A DNA stretch of 42,477 nucleotides from an uncultured Corynebacterium sp. (GTDB lineage Bacteria > Actinomycetota > Actinomycetes > Mycobacteriales > Mycobacteriaceae): positions 1-42,477 of the forward strand of contig NZ_CAMIBP010000025.1 in assembly GCF_946223165.1 (NCBI RefSeq). The letters run 5' to 3'. The notes beneath the pieces were generated by a model, which saw only the letters and a list, made by a program, of their open reading frames with translations, was not told where the DNA came from and made no database searches. The translations under genes and the position numbers were made by a program. This document shows, in pieces, positions 24,650-34,900 of the stretch. How positions within the stretch are numbered: the first letter of the stretch is position 1; every line of letters begins with the position of its first letter.

Positions 24650-26776
24650 CTAGTCGCTCGCTAATGCGCGGGTCACATTCCCTACCACCGTCGTCCGCGC
24701 CGCAGGCCCGAGCGGTTGGCTCTGCACGATCATCGTGTCACCCAGGATCTGGTGGCTCAGCCACTCGACGTCCGGGAGCGCGCCGATGAGGTGCCCCAGC
24801 GCGCCGATACGCTCCACGGTGCGGACCTCGAGGATGCCGCCGATGCCGAACACCGCGGTCGTCGGGGCGCCGTGGACCTCGGGCAGCGTGGAGTACGCGC
24901 CCGACTTATAGGACTGGATGAAGTGCTGCTCATCGGCCGCGGACTCCAGGGTCTGCTGGGTTGTGCGAATATCGAACTCCGCGGCATACCTGCCGCCCGC
25001 GGTGCGCACCATGCGCGCGGCCACGATGGTCCACCCCACGGCGCCGACGAGGGCGAGGACGCGCACGACCTCGCGCTGGTACTCGCCCCGCCACACGACG
25101 GTGAGCAGCTGTTCCTCCCAGTCGACGCGCAGGCCCACCTCATCATCGGGCACGGCGACGTGGGGTCGGACCGGCAGGCCGGGCTCGAGCGCGGCGAGGG
25201 CGCGCCCGCACATCGCGTCGATAGCCTGGGCGAGCCGGGAGTTCCACACGCCCGGCCCGGTGGATTCGGCGTCGGCGCGCGCCAGCACGGCCAGCAAAGA
25301 GACGACGAGCGGGTCGTAGCGGGCGGCATCGAGAAGCGCGTCGCGGGCCTCGTCGGAGTAGGGATCCATGCGCGCCGCCAGCCGCGCCAGAGTGGTGTGT
25401 TCGGCAACGATAGTCTGCGCGCGCGAACGATCGGCAAGACTCATGCGCATGCGGTCCGCCTGGCGCACGACGATTTCCGCCCCGACCTGCTCGTGGGGCC
25501 TGCCGTATCCCTTGCCGACGTCGTGCAGCAACGCGGTGAGCAACAATAGGTCCGGCCGCGCCACCGTCGTGCGCTCGCGCGCGCATCGTGCCAGCGTCGC
25601 AATCGAGTGCGCGTCGATGGCGTGGACGTGGCTGCGCTCTCGCGGCAGCCGACCGCGAATATGGGGCCAGTCGGGGACGAGGAGCTCCCAGAGCCCGTGC
25701 TCGTCGAGCTCGCGGATGACGCGCGGCGACTGCTCCGGCGAGGACAGGATGGCGTAGAAGTCGTCGACAGCCGCACGCGGCCAGCGCTCCGTCGGCTCGG
25801 GCAGCTCGCGCAGTCGGCTCCATGTACCCGCCGCAACCGGCAGCCCAGTGCGTGCCGATGCCGCGGCAACGCGCGCGAGCAGCCAGGGGTCCTCCAGGTT
25901 GGGGCGGCGCGACAAGGTGATCTGCCCGCGGTCCTCGATGACGTCGATGTCCAGGGGGCGGCGCGGCGTGCGGCCGAAGCGCCCCCGCTTGCCGATGACC
26001 CCGCGCGCAACGGCGAGGCCCCGTTCCACCTCCCTATCCACGGCGGACGCCGCCCGCACGATGGCAGACGAGAGCTCGTAGCGGTCGGCGTAGCCCACAT
26101 CCTTCGCGATGTCCGCGGCGAATTCGGGATCGAGCGTATCGCGGTGGCGCCGCGCGTGGACGTGGAGCAGGGTGCGCACGTCGAGCAGGAGAACGCGTTC
26201 GGCGTCGAGGCGCGGCACGTCGCACAGGTTGCCCAGCGCCAGCGCGCGCAGGAGCTGGATGTCGCGCAGGCCTCCCCTGCCGTTTTTCAGCTCCGGGTTG
26301 GTCATGGACGCGATGGAGCCGGAGCGGTGCCAGCGCTCAATGGCGGAGTCGATGAAGGCGTCGAAGCCGCGCTGCAGCTGACGGCGCCAGGCAGCGAGAA
26401 GCCCGGCGCGGGCGGCATCGAACAGCGCACGCTCCCCCGCCACAAAGGTCAGATCGAGCTGTGCAAAGCCGGCGGACGCGTCCTCGGCGGCGATGGCGGC
26501 GCATTCCTCGGGCGTGCGCACGGCGAAGTCGAGGTGATACTTGGCGTCCCACACGGGGTACCACAGCGAGCCCACGGCGTCATCGTCCAGCGCGGCGCCG
26601 TCGGCATGCAGCAAGATGAGGTCGATGTCCGATTGCGGCGTCATCTCTTGCCGGGCGAAAGATCCGGTGGCGGCCAGCGCGGTGCCCGGCGGGAGCGCGA
26701 GGCGACCCACAACGGCAAACGCCGAGGCATAGGCCTCGGCGCGGATGCTCGCGGCAGTAGTCGTTGGCGTGCTCAT
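24650..26776 (-). CDS. glnD: PII-modifying nucleotidyltransferase GlnD
   Basis: GlnD modifies and demodifies PII according to glutamine level. In C. glutamicum the modification is known to be adenylylation, so the same is expected here. The 708-residue protein has the nucleotidyltransferase motif GSFARQEMTPQSDIDL (D50, D52), a PII-uridylyltransferase helical region (NPELKNGRGGLRDIQLLRAL), an HD hydrolase domain (LLHDVGKGYGRPHEQ, H418-D419) and degenerate C-terminal ACT domains for glutamine sensing. ATG at 26776 lies 30 nt after glnK. It is the third gene of amtB-glnK-glnD. Confidence 0.95.
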   Translation of the reverse strand: MSTPTTTAASIRAEAYASAFAVVGRLALPPGTALAATGSFARQEMTPQSDIDLILLHADGAALDDDAVGSLWYPVWDAKYHLDFAVRTPEECAAIAAEDASAGFAQLDLTFVAGERALFDAARAGLLAAWRRQLQRGFDAFIDSAIERWHRSGSIASMTNPELKNGRGGLRDIQLLRALALGNLCDVPRLDAERVLLLDVRTLLHVHARRHRDTLDPEFAADIAKDVGYADRYELSSAIVRAASAVDREVERGLAVARGVIGKRGRFGRTPRRPLDIDVIEDRGQITLSRRPNLEDPWLLARVAAASARTGLPVAAGTWSRLRELPEPTERWPRAAVDDFYAILSSPEQSPRVIRELDEHGLWELLVPDWPHIRGRLPRERSHVHAIDAHSIATLARCARERTTVARPDLLLLTALLHDVGKGYGRPHEQVGAEIVVRQADRMRMSLADRSRAQTIVAEHTTLARLAARMDPYSDEARDALLDAARYDPLVVSLLAVLARADAESTGPGVWNSRLAQAIDAMCGRALAALEPGLPVRPHVAVPDDEVGLRVDWEEQLLTVVWRGEYQREVVRVLALVGAVGWTIVAARMVRTAGGRYAAEFDIRTTQQTLESAADEQHFIQSYKSGAYSTLPEVHGAPTTAVFGIGGILEVRTVERIGALGHLIGALPDVEWLSHQILGDTMIVQSQPLGPAARTTVVGNVTRALASD

Positions 26777-26806
26777 GAGCGTTGCCTCTTTAAGTCCAAC
26801 CGGTTC

Positions 26807-27145
26807 TTAGATGGCGGCCTCGCCGCGCTCGCCAGTACGGACACGGACGATGTCCTCGACCTGGGTAACCCAGACCTTGCCGTCGCCAATCTTACCGGTG
26901 TAGGCGGCGTCAACCACGGCCTGGATAATCTCGTCGACCTGCGCATCGGAGACGACGATCTCAAGCTTGACCTTCGGCACAAAGTCCGTGGCGTATTCGG
27001 CGCCGCGGTAGACCTCGCTGTGACCGCGCTGCTGCCCGAAGCCCTGCGTCTCCGTCACGGTGAGCCCGTGGACCTCGAGCTGCTCCAGGGCGGCACGCAC
27101 GTCCGGAAGGGTGAACGGCTTCACGACTGCGGTAATAAGTTTCAT
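26807..27145 (-). CDS. glnK: PII signal protein GlnK
   Basis: This trimeric PII protein reports nitrogen and energy state. The 112 residues begin MKLITAVVKPFTLPDVRAAL, the T-loop has Y51 in YRGAEYATDF, which is the residue modified by GlnD, and TGKIGDGKVWV is the B-loop. Known partners in corynebacteria are AmtB, which it blocks, and the repressor AmtR, which modified GlnK releases from DNA. ATG at 27145 has GAGGAG upstream. It is 43 nt downstream of amtB. Confidence 0.97.
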   Translation of the reverse strand: MKLITAVVKPFTLPDVRAALEQLEVHGLTVTETQGFGQQRGHSEVYRGAEYATDFVPKVKLEIVVSDAQVDEIIQAVVDAAYTGKIGDGKVWVTQVEDIVRVRTGERGEAAI

Positions 27146-27188
27146 GATGAGGCTCCTCTAAATGCTTGTGGCTCTCGACCTCTCTAGC

Positions 27189-28595
27189 TTACTGACGGGT
27201 GTCCGTGCGGGGCGTAATGGTGGGCGCATTCTTCGGCTTCGAGTCCGCAGCGTGGCCGGTGTTAGCCAGTACGGACGCCTGGCCGGCCATCTCGTAGGCG
27301 GACTCGCGGTGCTCGCCGCCGTCGATGCCAGAGTGCTCGACCTCTGGGTCCACGCGCCAGCCCATGGTCTTGCCCAGAACAAACGCGATGATGGCGGTGA
27401 CCACGCCGGCGAAAACCATGGCGACGAGGGCGATAATGATCTGCACCACGAGAAGCTTGAATCCGTCGCCGACGTTGTCGGTGAACATGCCGTCTGTGGT
27501 GGAGAAGAACGCGAGGCCGATGGTGCCCCACAGGCCGGCCACCAGGTGGACGCCCACGGCGTCGAGCGAGTCGTCGAAGCCAAACTTGAACTTCAGGCCC
27601 ACGCCCCAGCAGGCCAACGCGCCGCCGATGATGCCCATGATGATGGAGGTAGCCGGGGTCAGGCAGCCCGCGGCCGGGGTGATGGTCACCAGGCCCGCGA
27701 CGGCGCCGGAGGCGGCGCCCAGGGAGGTCGCGGCCTTATCGCGGACGAGCTCCACGCCCATCCAGCCGAGCATCGCCGCCGCGGTAGCGACGGTGGTGTT
27801 GAGCCACGCCAGGCCGGCCAGGCCGTCGGCGGCGAAGGCGGAGCCGCCGTTAAATCCGAACCATCCGAAAAAGAGCAGTGCGGCGCCGAGCATGGTCATC
27901 GGTAGGTTGTGCGGGCGGCCGATGGAGCGCGGGAAGCCCTGACGATTGCCGACCATGATGGCCAGCACGAGCGCCGCGGTACCGGCGGAGATGTGGACCA
28001 CGGTGCCTCCGGCGAAGTCGATGGGCGAGATGGCGGCGACTACGTCCTCGCCGTCCTGGACGGTGCCCCACAGCTTCGCCGCAATGGAATCCTCGCCGTG
28101 GCCCAAGAGGCCGCCGCCCCAGACCATGTGGGCCAGCGGGAAGTAGGCGAACGTCGCCCACAGTCCGGAGAAGACCAGCCAGGTGGAGAACTTCACGCGG
28201 GAGGCCAGCGCGCCGGAGATAATCGCGGTGGAGATGACCGCGAAGGTGAGCTGGAATCCGACGTCAATGATGTTGGCGTAACCGGACGCGCCCTCGATGT
28301 AGTTTCCGTCGGCGTCGAGGATGGAGTCCTTGAGCCCGAAGAATTGGAAGGGGTTGCCCACGATGCCGCCGAGGGACTCGGTGCCGTACGACATCGACCA
28401 GCCCCACAGGACGTAGACGACGCTGACGACGGCGAGCGTGCCGAAGGACATCATCATCATGTTGAGAACGCTACGGCGCGGGGACATGCCACCGTAGAAG
28501 AGCGCGAGCGCGGGGGTCATGAGCAGAACAAGGGACGCGCTGATGAGCATCCAGCTCGCGTTGCCCGAGGCCGCTACCACTTGGTCGGGAGTCAT
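27189..28595 (-). CDS. amtB: Ammonium transporter AmtB
   Basis: This is a 468-residue, eleven-span Amt/Rh channel for ammonium. The sequence LMTPALALFYGGMS, the twin pore histidines in GGTVVHISAG and VGVHLVAGLWGTIGLAF, and the GlnK-binding C-terminal tail are characteristic. The ATG at 28595 has GAGGTGAT 8 nt upstream. An alternative GTG at 28604 stands exactly 7 nt after the TATAGA -10 and would be leaderless; the two differ by three residues. It is the first gene of amtB-glnK-glnD, with AmtR-type sites over its promoter, so expression should rise on nitrogen limitation. Confidence 0.96.
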   Translation of the reverse strand: MTPDQVVAASGNASWMLISASLVLLMTPALALFYGGMSPRRSVLNMMMMSFGTLAVVSVVYVLWGWSMSYGTESLGGIVGNPFQFFGLKDSILDADGNYIEGASGYANIIDVGFQLTFAVISTAIISGALASRVKFSTWLVFSGLWATFAYFPLAHMVWGGGLLGHGEDSIAAKLWGTVQDGEDVVAAISPIDFAGGTVVHISAGTAALVLAIMVGNRQGFPRSIGRPHNLPMTMLGAALLFFGWFGFNGGSAFAADGLAGLAWLNTTVATAAAMLGWMGVELVRDKAATSLGAASGAVAGLVTITPAAGCLTPATSIIMGIIGGALACWGVGLKFKFGFDDSLDAVGVHLVAGLWGTIGLAFFSTTDGMFTDNVGDGFKLLVVQIIIALVAMVFAGVVTAIIAFVLGKTMGWRVDPEVEHSGIDGGEHRESAYEMAGQASVLANTGHAADSKPKNAPTITPRTDTRQ

Positions 28596-28608
28596 TCCGA
28601 TCACCTCA

Positions 28609-28627
28609 TTTTCTATAGCCCGATAGG
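28609..28627 (+). promoter_or_regulatory. AmtR-type operator, proximal copy
   Basis: TTTCTATAGCCCGATAGGAA fits the published corynebacterial AmtR motif as I recall it (TTTCTAT-N6-ATAG-A/T-A). It covers the -10 of amtB (28612-28617), so binding would block RNA polymerase. AmtR itself is not in the window. Confidence 0.7.
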
Positions 28628-28639
28628 AACATGACTCAA
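28612..28639 (-). promoter_or_regulatory. amtB promoter
   Basis: On the minus strand TTGAGT (28639-28634) and TATAGA (28617-28612) are separated by 16 nt. The start site would fall near 28605, leaving a leader of about 10 nt or none. The -10 lies inside the proximal AmtR-type site. Confidence 0.5.
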
Positions 28640-28644
28640 TCTAC

Positions 28645-28662
28645 CTGTCGGGCTATAGAAAA
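28645..28662 (-). promoter_or_regulatory. AmtR-type operator, distal copy in opposite orientation
   Basis: On the minus strand TTTTCTATAGCCCGACAGG repeats the proximal site with one change (ATAG to ACAG). Together the two make a perfect 15-bp inverted repeat (28609-28623 and 28648-28662). The distal site lies just upstream of the -35 of amtB. Confidence 0.6.
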
Positions 28663-28683
28663 AGAAATATGCTGTGACCAGCA

Positions 28684-29043
28684 TCACTCCTCGCGCATGC
28701 GATCCTCCATTGCCGCGCGCAACCGGCGAGCGTATTTAACGTCCGTTACCGTGACTCCGTAGACCGATCGTCCCATATAGAACGAGGCAACGGAGCCAAC
28801 AATCCACACACCAAAGAGCGTGAGCAGCACCTCGAAGAGATGAATGAATGAAAATCCATTCTCCGCGCAGTCCACGATAAAGGTACCCACGAGCGCAAAG
28901 GGCACGGCCAGGCCCACCGTCGGGCCCAAGAGATTGACTCGGGTGAGCGCGTCGGGCGCGCGCCACAGCGACACCGCCGTCGCGATTACGAGAACGGCGG
29001 CCACAACAAACAGCACCGAAGCAATGATTTCCCCAATGGTCAT
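28684..29043 (-). CDS. mrpG: Mrp antiporter subunit G
   Basis: MrpG is a small subunit of the hetero-oligomeric Na+/H+ antiporter. The 119 residues contain three membrane segments and the family sequence RAPDALTRVNLLGPTVGLAVPFALVG. The charged C-terminus is cytoplasmic. The ATG at 29043 lies 2 nt after the mrpF stop. It is the last gene of the operon and no U-rich terminator is seen before the amtB operator region, so read-through into amtB is possible. Confidence 0.92.
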   Translation of the reverse strand: MTIGEIIASVLFVVAAVLVIATAVSLWRAPDALTRVNLLGPTVGLAVPFALVGTFIVDCAENGFSFIHLFEVLLTLFGVWIVGSVASFYMGRSVYGVTVTDVKYARRLRAAMEDRMREE

Positions 29044-29045
29044 GG

Positions 29046-29336
29046 CTATCGCCTACCCTTCGAGATGATGCGGGCCATCGACAGCGTGGGCAGCACGCCG
29101 CAGGCGATCGCCGCCAGAAGCGCAATGTCATAAACGATGGACGAGTGGTGCGTCGCCGACCACGTGATGTACATGCACAGCATGCCGTAAAACACGAGGT
29201 CGGACATCACGGCGCGCGTCAGCTCGTCGCGCGTGCGCAAAGCCAGGCCCATGCCGGCGAGCACGCCCAACCCCATGACAAACACAGAGGCAAAGACGAC
29301 CCACTCGAACACGGTGAAGGCGGAAAAGTCAGTCAC
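29046..29336 (-). CDS. mrpF: Mrp antiporter subunit F
   Basis: The 96-residue protein has three membrane segments and RTRDELTRAVMSDLVFYGMLC, matching the MrpF pattern in which a dibasic/acidic loop precedes the second span. Start is GTG at 29336, 3 nt after the mrpE stop. It sits in the invariant order E-F-G. Confidence 0.9.
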   Translation of the reverse strand: MTDFSAFTVFEWVVFASVFVMGLGVLAGMGLALRTRDELTRAVMSDLVFYGMLCMYITWSATHHSSIVYDIALLAAIACGVLPTLSMARIISKGRR

Positions 29337-29339
29337 GAT

Positions 29340-29912
29340 TTACTCCTCTCCCCTAGCCTTGCGCGGCCCCGGACCCGCCGGATGCGCGCCCGGCAGGTGC
29401 AGCGGCCACACTGAGAATTTCTCGGCATCGGTCTCCGCCAGCGCAGTGTCCTCGGTCTCCACCAAGTCCGGCGCGCGCATGTGCCTGCCGATGGTCTCCA
29501 GCGGGTACTCGTAGTACGCGGGATCCAGCTCCTCCGTGGGCCCCTGGCCCGGGACTCCCCAATCGATGTCCTTGACGTGCGGCGCCAGGCGCTCCTCCAT
29601 GTCCGCGAGCGAGGCCACGACGTCGGCGGGATCATCGCCCTGCACAGCGTGCACGAGTACGATGCGGGGCAGCCCCTCCGCGATGGGCTCGCGCAGACCC
29701 AGCGACAACGTGCCCGGGGTCGCCGTGATAGAGGACGTGAACCAGAAGATGTCCCACGCATCGGTAACGCGCAGCGGATAGCGAAGGATGACCGGATGGT
29801 ACCCGTTGTCTTTCTTAAACGCGGCCGCGGCCAACGTCACGCCGGCGACCAAGATTTCCTTGACCAGCCACGGCACGTACGTCGCGGCCGTCGTGATGGA
29901 TTGCAGCTTCAT
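29340..29912 (-). CDS. mrpE: Mrp antiporter subunit E
   Basis: The 190-residue protein has an N-terminal hydrophobic region (VPWLVKEILVAGVTLAAAAF), then HPVILRYPLRVTDAWDIFWFTSSITATPGTLSL, the core of the MrpE family. The C-terminal 90 residues are soluble and charged, an extension longer than in Bacillus. The ATG at 29912 abuts the mrpD stop directly. Confidence 0.9.
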   Translation of the reverse strand: MKLQSITTAATYVPWLVKEILVAGVTLAAAAFKKDNGYHPVILRYPLRVTDAWDIFWFTSSITATPGTLSLGLREPIAEGLPRIVLVHAVQGDDPADVVASLADMEERLAPHVKDIDWGVPGQGPTEELDPAYYEYPLETIGRHMRAPDLVETEDTALAETDAEKFSVWPLHLPGAHPAGPGPRKARGEE

Positions 29913-31454
29913 CTAGCGCCCCTCCTGAATAGCGTCGAGATCGGGCAGCGCCTGAGCGTCATCGCCCAGGATGACGCTGGCGTAGTGATCCGTGTCGACC
30001 AGATCCGCCGCGGCGTGCTCCGTGGCCGTGATGACGGGGCCGGCAGCGACAAACATGGTGAGCGATCCCAGAATGAGGGCCGCAGACGGCGCCATGAGCT
30101 TCTTGCGAATCACGAGCTCCGCAGGCACCTTAGACACCGGCAGGCCCTTGCCCCAGAACACCTCTCGCCAAACCCGCAGCATGGCGAGGAAAGCGGCGAA
30201 AGAAGCCACGATGATGACTCCGATGACGATCCACGCCATCGTGGTCCCCGTCCGGGCCACCTCGAACACGATCATCACCTTGCCCCACATGCCTGAGAAC
30301 GGCGGAAAGCCCACCACAGAGAACGCGCCGGCGGCAAAAATCCACGCGATGATCGGATCGCGGCGCGCAATTCCGGACAACTTGCTGAGCTGGCCAGTGC
30401 CGTAGGTCTCCTCAATCGCGCCGGAGGCCAGAATGAGCGAGCCGACAGTGAGCATATGGTGGACGGTGTAGAAGATACCGGCCGCGAGAGCACGCTGGGG
30501 ATCCTCGCTCGTAAACGCCATCATGATGAGGATGAACGGCATGCCGTTGAGCATCTGATAGCCCAGCACGCGGCGCATGCTGTTTTCCGCGAGACCACCG
30601 AACGCGCCCACCAACATCGACGCCACCATGACGATAACGATGAGGGTTCCCCAGCGCTCATCCATGTCGAAGAGCACAGCCCACAAACGGTAGAGCATGT
30701 AGACCGCAACCTTGGTGTGCAGGCCGGAGAACAACCCCATGACCGCAGCCGAGGTGCCCGGGTACGTGCGCGGCAGCCACGACTGCACCGGGAAGACACC
30801 CGCCTTGGACGCGATGGCGATCACGATGATGCCGGCCGCCACCGTCACGGGGCCATTGCCCGCGGCCGCGCCCTGGAGAGCACCCAAGTTCACGGCGCCG
30901 GCGGTGGTGTAGATGTAGCCCACACCCACCATGAGCATGGTGGAGGCAAAGAGATTGACGATGACGAACGCACGGCCCGCCGCCAGGCGCGACCACGTAC
31001 CCGACATCGTAATGAGTCCGTACGAGGGCAGCAGCATGACCTCGATGAACACGAAGAAGTTAAACAAGTCGGCCGTAATCAGCGCGCCAGAGACACCCGT
31101 GATGAGGATGAGCGTCAGCGGCGCGTAATAGCGCGACTTCGTCTCCCCTCCCACGATGGCAAACCAGTTCGCTCCAAACGCCACAATCATGGTCGTGATA
31201 AGCATGACCGCGGAGAACGTATCTGCAACGAACGAGATACCGACGTTGCCTGGGTAACTGCCGACGCTCGTCGCTACGGCGCCGTGCTGCCACGTGAAGA
31301 CGATCAGCCCGATGGCGGCAACAATGCCGACGCCTGGAATGATGAGCATGATCGCATCGCGGAGGCCGCGCCACGGCGCAAGCAGTGCACACGCCGCGGA
31401 CACCAACGGCACCGCCACGAACAGCGGCAAGAGCTGCGAGACGAGTTCGTACAT
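29913..31454 (-). CDS. mrpD: Mrp antiporter subunit D
   Basis: MrpD is a proton-translocating subunit related to NuoM/NuoN of complex I. The 513-residue protein has about fourteen membrane segments. Conserved parts include FNFFVFIEVMLLPSYGLITM, with the key Glu in the fifth span, SKAGVFPVQSWLPRTYPGTS and LSGIARRDPIIAWIFAAGAF. Its start and the mrpC stop share one base (TGATG), so translation is coupled. Confidence 0.95.
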   Translation of the reverse strand: MYELVSQLLPLFVAVPLVSAACALLAPWRGLRDAIMLIIPGVGIVAAIGLIVFTWQHGAVATSVGSYPGNVGISFVADTFSAVMLITTMIVAFGANWFAIVGGETKSRYYAPLTLILITGVSGALITADLFNFFVFIEVMLLPSYGLITMSGTWSRLAAGRAFVIVNLFASTMLMVGVGYIYTTAGAVNLGALQGAAAGNGPVTVAAGIIVIAIASKAGVFPVQSWLPRTYPGTSAAVMGLFSGLHTKVAVYMLYRLWAVLFDMDERWGTLIVIVMVASMLVGAFGGLAENSMRRVLGYQMLNGMPFILIMMAFTSEDPQRALAAGIFYTVHHMLTVGSLILASGAIEETYGTGQLSKLSGIARRDPIIAWIFAAGAFSVVGFPPFSGMWGKVMIVFEVARTGTTMAWIVIGVIIVASFAAFLAMLRVWREVFWGKGLPVSKVPAELVIRKKLMAPSAALILGSLTMFVAAGPVITATEHAAADLVDTDHYASVILGDDAQALPDLDAIQEGR

Positions 31455-31975
31455 CAGCGCTCCTCCCCTGCCACATCGACACCATCGGCGCCATCGGTGC
31501 CAGTCGTGCTGCGCGGCGCGGCATCGGGCAGCCGCAGCTCATGATACGGCCGCACGCTGTGTTCCTTGATGCGGTCCACCGCATTGGCGGAACGCTCGAG
31601 GATGGCCCGATTCTGGGCGTCGCGGCCCAGCGTCGAGAACGCGTGATCGATGGTGTTGTCGTCGACGGGCTCGACGACGTCGGTGTCATCGTTGGCGCCC
31701 ATCGCCGCCATCGTCAGCAGGATCGTCGCCGTCGCCATGGAGATCACCACGGCGGTTAGAACGAAGGCCTGCGGGAGTGGATCCGACATGCGGTCCAACG
31801 CTACTTCCGAAGGGAATGCCTCATCGCGGTACGAGTACACGCCGGTAGCCAGCAACATGAGGTTCGCGCCGTGCCCGAACGCCATCATGCCTAACACGAT
31901 GTGGACGAGGCCGCGCTGCTGCAGCAGATAGACGGCGCTGCCGATCAAAATGGCAATGGTCAGTGCCAGAATCAT
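31454..31975 (-). CDS. mrpC: Mrp antiporter subunit C
   Basis: MrpC resembles NuoK. The 173-residue protein has three N-terminal spans with GSAVYLLQQRGLVHIVLGMMAFGHGANLMLLATG and DPLPQAFVLTAVVISMATATI, diagnostic for the family. The C-terminal 70 residues form a soluble acidic tail, absent from the short Bacillus protein. Start overlaps the mrpA stop (ATGA). Confidence 0.94.
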   Translation of the reverse strand: MILALTIAILIGSAVYLLQQRGLVHIVLGMMAFGHGANLMLLATGVYSYRDEAFPSEVALDRMSDPLPQAFVLTAVVISMATATILLTMAAMGANDDTDVVEPVDDNTIDHAFSTLGRDAQNRAILERSANAVDRIKEHSVRPYHELRLPDAAPRSTTGTDGADGVDVAGEER

Positions 31976-34900
31976 GCGTCCTCTCCTTTCTCCTCAGCGT
32001 TGTCACCGGCGTCGTCGTTGACGGCTCTATCCCGCAGTCGCACCCGCGGCGAATCCGTCTTCGACCGAGACTCACGCTCATTGAGCAGCGCCAGCGGGTC
32101 GGCCGAAGGATTGATGGGGCTGGGATACGGATCATCAACATCGTCAACGACCACCTGCGGCGTGGCCGGCAGCGCAGACTCATCGTCGTGCACCCACGGC
32201 AAGAAGTCCCGCTCCGTACCGGGGCGCAGGTAGCCGCCGAGGGCGTTAATGGCCATGGTGAGCATGCCGAGCACCGCGAGGTAGATACCGGCGTCGAAGA
32301 TGAGCGACGTCGTGAGGTGCTGGTGCAGGAACTCGCCGTGCATGAACGTGAGGAAGCCGCCCTCGCCGTACCCACCGGCGAGGTAGCCGATGAAACCCGC
32401 CGCGAGAGCCGTAATGATGCCGATGCCCGTGAGATGGATGGGCGTCATGCGGCCAAAGACAATTTCGTCCGAACCGCGCGAGAGGTAGGTCAGGCCGATG
32501 GCGGCGCCCATGATGACGGCGGCCGGGAAGCCGCCGCCTGAGGAGTCCACGCCGCGCAAGAACACCACCGCAGACACGATGACGAGGATAGGAACCACGA
32601 GCACGATAGCCTTGCGCAGCGGGACGGAGTTGAGCTGCGACTGGCCAAACGGTGCCGGACGGGTGCCCGGCTGGAACGGGAAACGCGGCAACGAGGACGT
32701 AATCGCTGCAATAACGACGGCGGCCATGCCCAGCACGGACAGCTCGCCCAGGGTATCGAGAGCACGGAACTCCACGACGATCGACGCCACGATGTTACCG
32801 CCACCCGTATGTTCCGGCCCCCGTTCCAGGTAGTATATGGCCAGGTCGGAGCGCTCGTGGCGCCCCATCATGCCCCACACGCCGAGGAAGGCCGCAACGC
32901 CGGCGAACACCGCAATAACCGCGGACCCCACCGTGCGTGTCCGCGACACCGGGTGGAAGCGCTCCGGCAGGTAACGCAGCACCATCATCATGACGATGAC
33001 GGACAGCGCCTCGACGACGAACTGCGTCAGCGCCACGTCGGGCGCGCCTAGCAGCAACATCTGCAGCGTCACGCCCGTGCCGGCGATGCCGATCATCACC
33101 GCACCGGTCAGGCGGTTCTTCGTGCGCAGCAGGCCCACCATCGCCGACGCGACGATGCCCAGCGGCAACAAGTCCCACGGGTTGTCCAAGCCATCGACGC
33201 GCGGTTGCAGCGCCACGCCGTCGATGCCCGGTCCCCACGCGGCCGCACCAGCCAGCGCGATGAAGAGCAAGATGACCGGAAGGACGAGCTTCGACGGGTT
33301 GTGCGTGTCCGACATGCGCCCGACGAAGCGGCCGATGCGAATAGCGCCCTCCTGGACGAGCGCGAGCAGTTCGTTGCCCGAGCGCGGCACGAGGGTACTC
33401 CCCTCCATCGCCGCCCAGAAAGGCTTGCGCACGACGACGCCATAGATGCCCACCGCCAGGACCAGCAGCGAGATGGCCAGCGGCACCGTCAGGCCGTGCC
33501 ACAGTGACAGGTGGGTGTGGGAGTGGAGGCCGACGGCAGCCACGACGGCATCGGCAGGCGCGTCCAAGAACCCCAGCAGGAAAGCCAGCGGCAGGGACAT
33601 CACGCCGGGCAAAGCCGCCGGGATCCACAAGGAAGCAGGAGCCTCGTGGACATGGGACATGTCGCGCGGGCCGTCGAAGAAGGCGCCAAAGACAAACTTC
33701 GCCGAGTAGGTGAAGGTAAAGAACGCGCCCAGGGCGGCGGCGCCGAGCAGGATGGCCTGGCCGGCCCCGCCGATGGAGGCTTCCTCGAACGCGGTAAGCA
33801 TGCCTTCCTTGGACACGAAGCCGAAAAGCGGCGGGACCGCCGCCATCGATGCGGCGCCGATGACCACCGATCCAAACGTCCACGGCATCTTGTTCCACAG
33901 CACGCCGAGGCGGCGGATATCGCGCGAACCGGCCTCGTGATCAATGACGCCGATGAGCATGAACAGCGAGGACTTAAACAGCGCGTGCGCCAGCGTATGC
34001 ACCAGCGCCGCAGCGAGCGCGAACGGCGTACCGACGCCGATAGTGGCGACGATCCAGCCAAGATGCGAGACCGTGGAGTAAGCGGTGAGCTTCTTCAGAT
34101 CTGTTTTCTGGACGGCAAAGACAGCCGACATGATGGCAGTGCCCATGCCAACGACAATGAGCAGCCAATTCCACACCGCCACGTCGTGGAAGATCGTGGA
34201 AAAGCGCATGAGCAGGTACACGCCCGCCTTAACCACCGCCGCGGCGTGTAGGAACGCGGACACCGGGGTCGCGGCGGCCATGGCCTCAGGCAACCAGAAA
34301 TGGAACGGGAACTGCGCGGACTTGGTGAACGCGGAGACGGCGATGAGCACCGCCACCACCCCAGTCAAGCCAGGCCGGTTGCCCCAAGCGTCCGAGGCAA
34401 GGATGCCGTGCAGCGACGTCGTGCCCGCGACCGTCGCCGCGATGGCCAGACCGGTCAGCAGCGTCAAGCCGCCGACGAACGTGAGGACCAGCGTGCGCTG
34501 CGACCCCAGCTCGCCGCCGCGGCCACCGGATCGAGCAATCAGCATGAACGACGCCAAGGACACAAGCTCCCAGGCCAAGAACAGGACCACCACGTCATCA
34601 GCGAAGACGAGCAGCAGGATGGAGAGCATGAACGCCGTCATGAGCACGTAAAAACTCGTATTACCCTTCTTCTTCGGCAGGTAGGCCGCCGAGTAAACGA
34701 ACACCACCGTGCCTATCACCAGCGCCAGCAGTGCGAAAAAGGCGCTCAGCGCATCAGCCCGCAGCGAAAAGCCGACGTGCATGCCGGGTTCGATAAAGTC
34801 ACGGACCCACGTCACGCTGAGCGTCAGCGGTTCCTCGCTCAGTTCCTTGAGGTGGGCAATGAGGACGCCCGCGGCCACGACGAACAACGCGGCCAGCGGA

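Noticed and set aside
28609..28662. The 15-bp inverted repeat as a terminator for mrpG
   Set aside because: The 24-nt loop is long, the stem is followed by AAAATGAGG rather than a U tract, and each arm fits an AmtR-type site at the amtB promoter.
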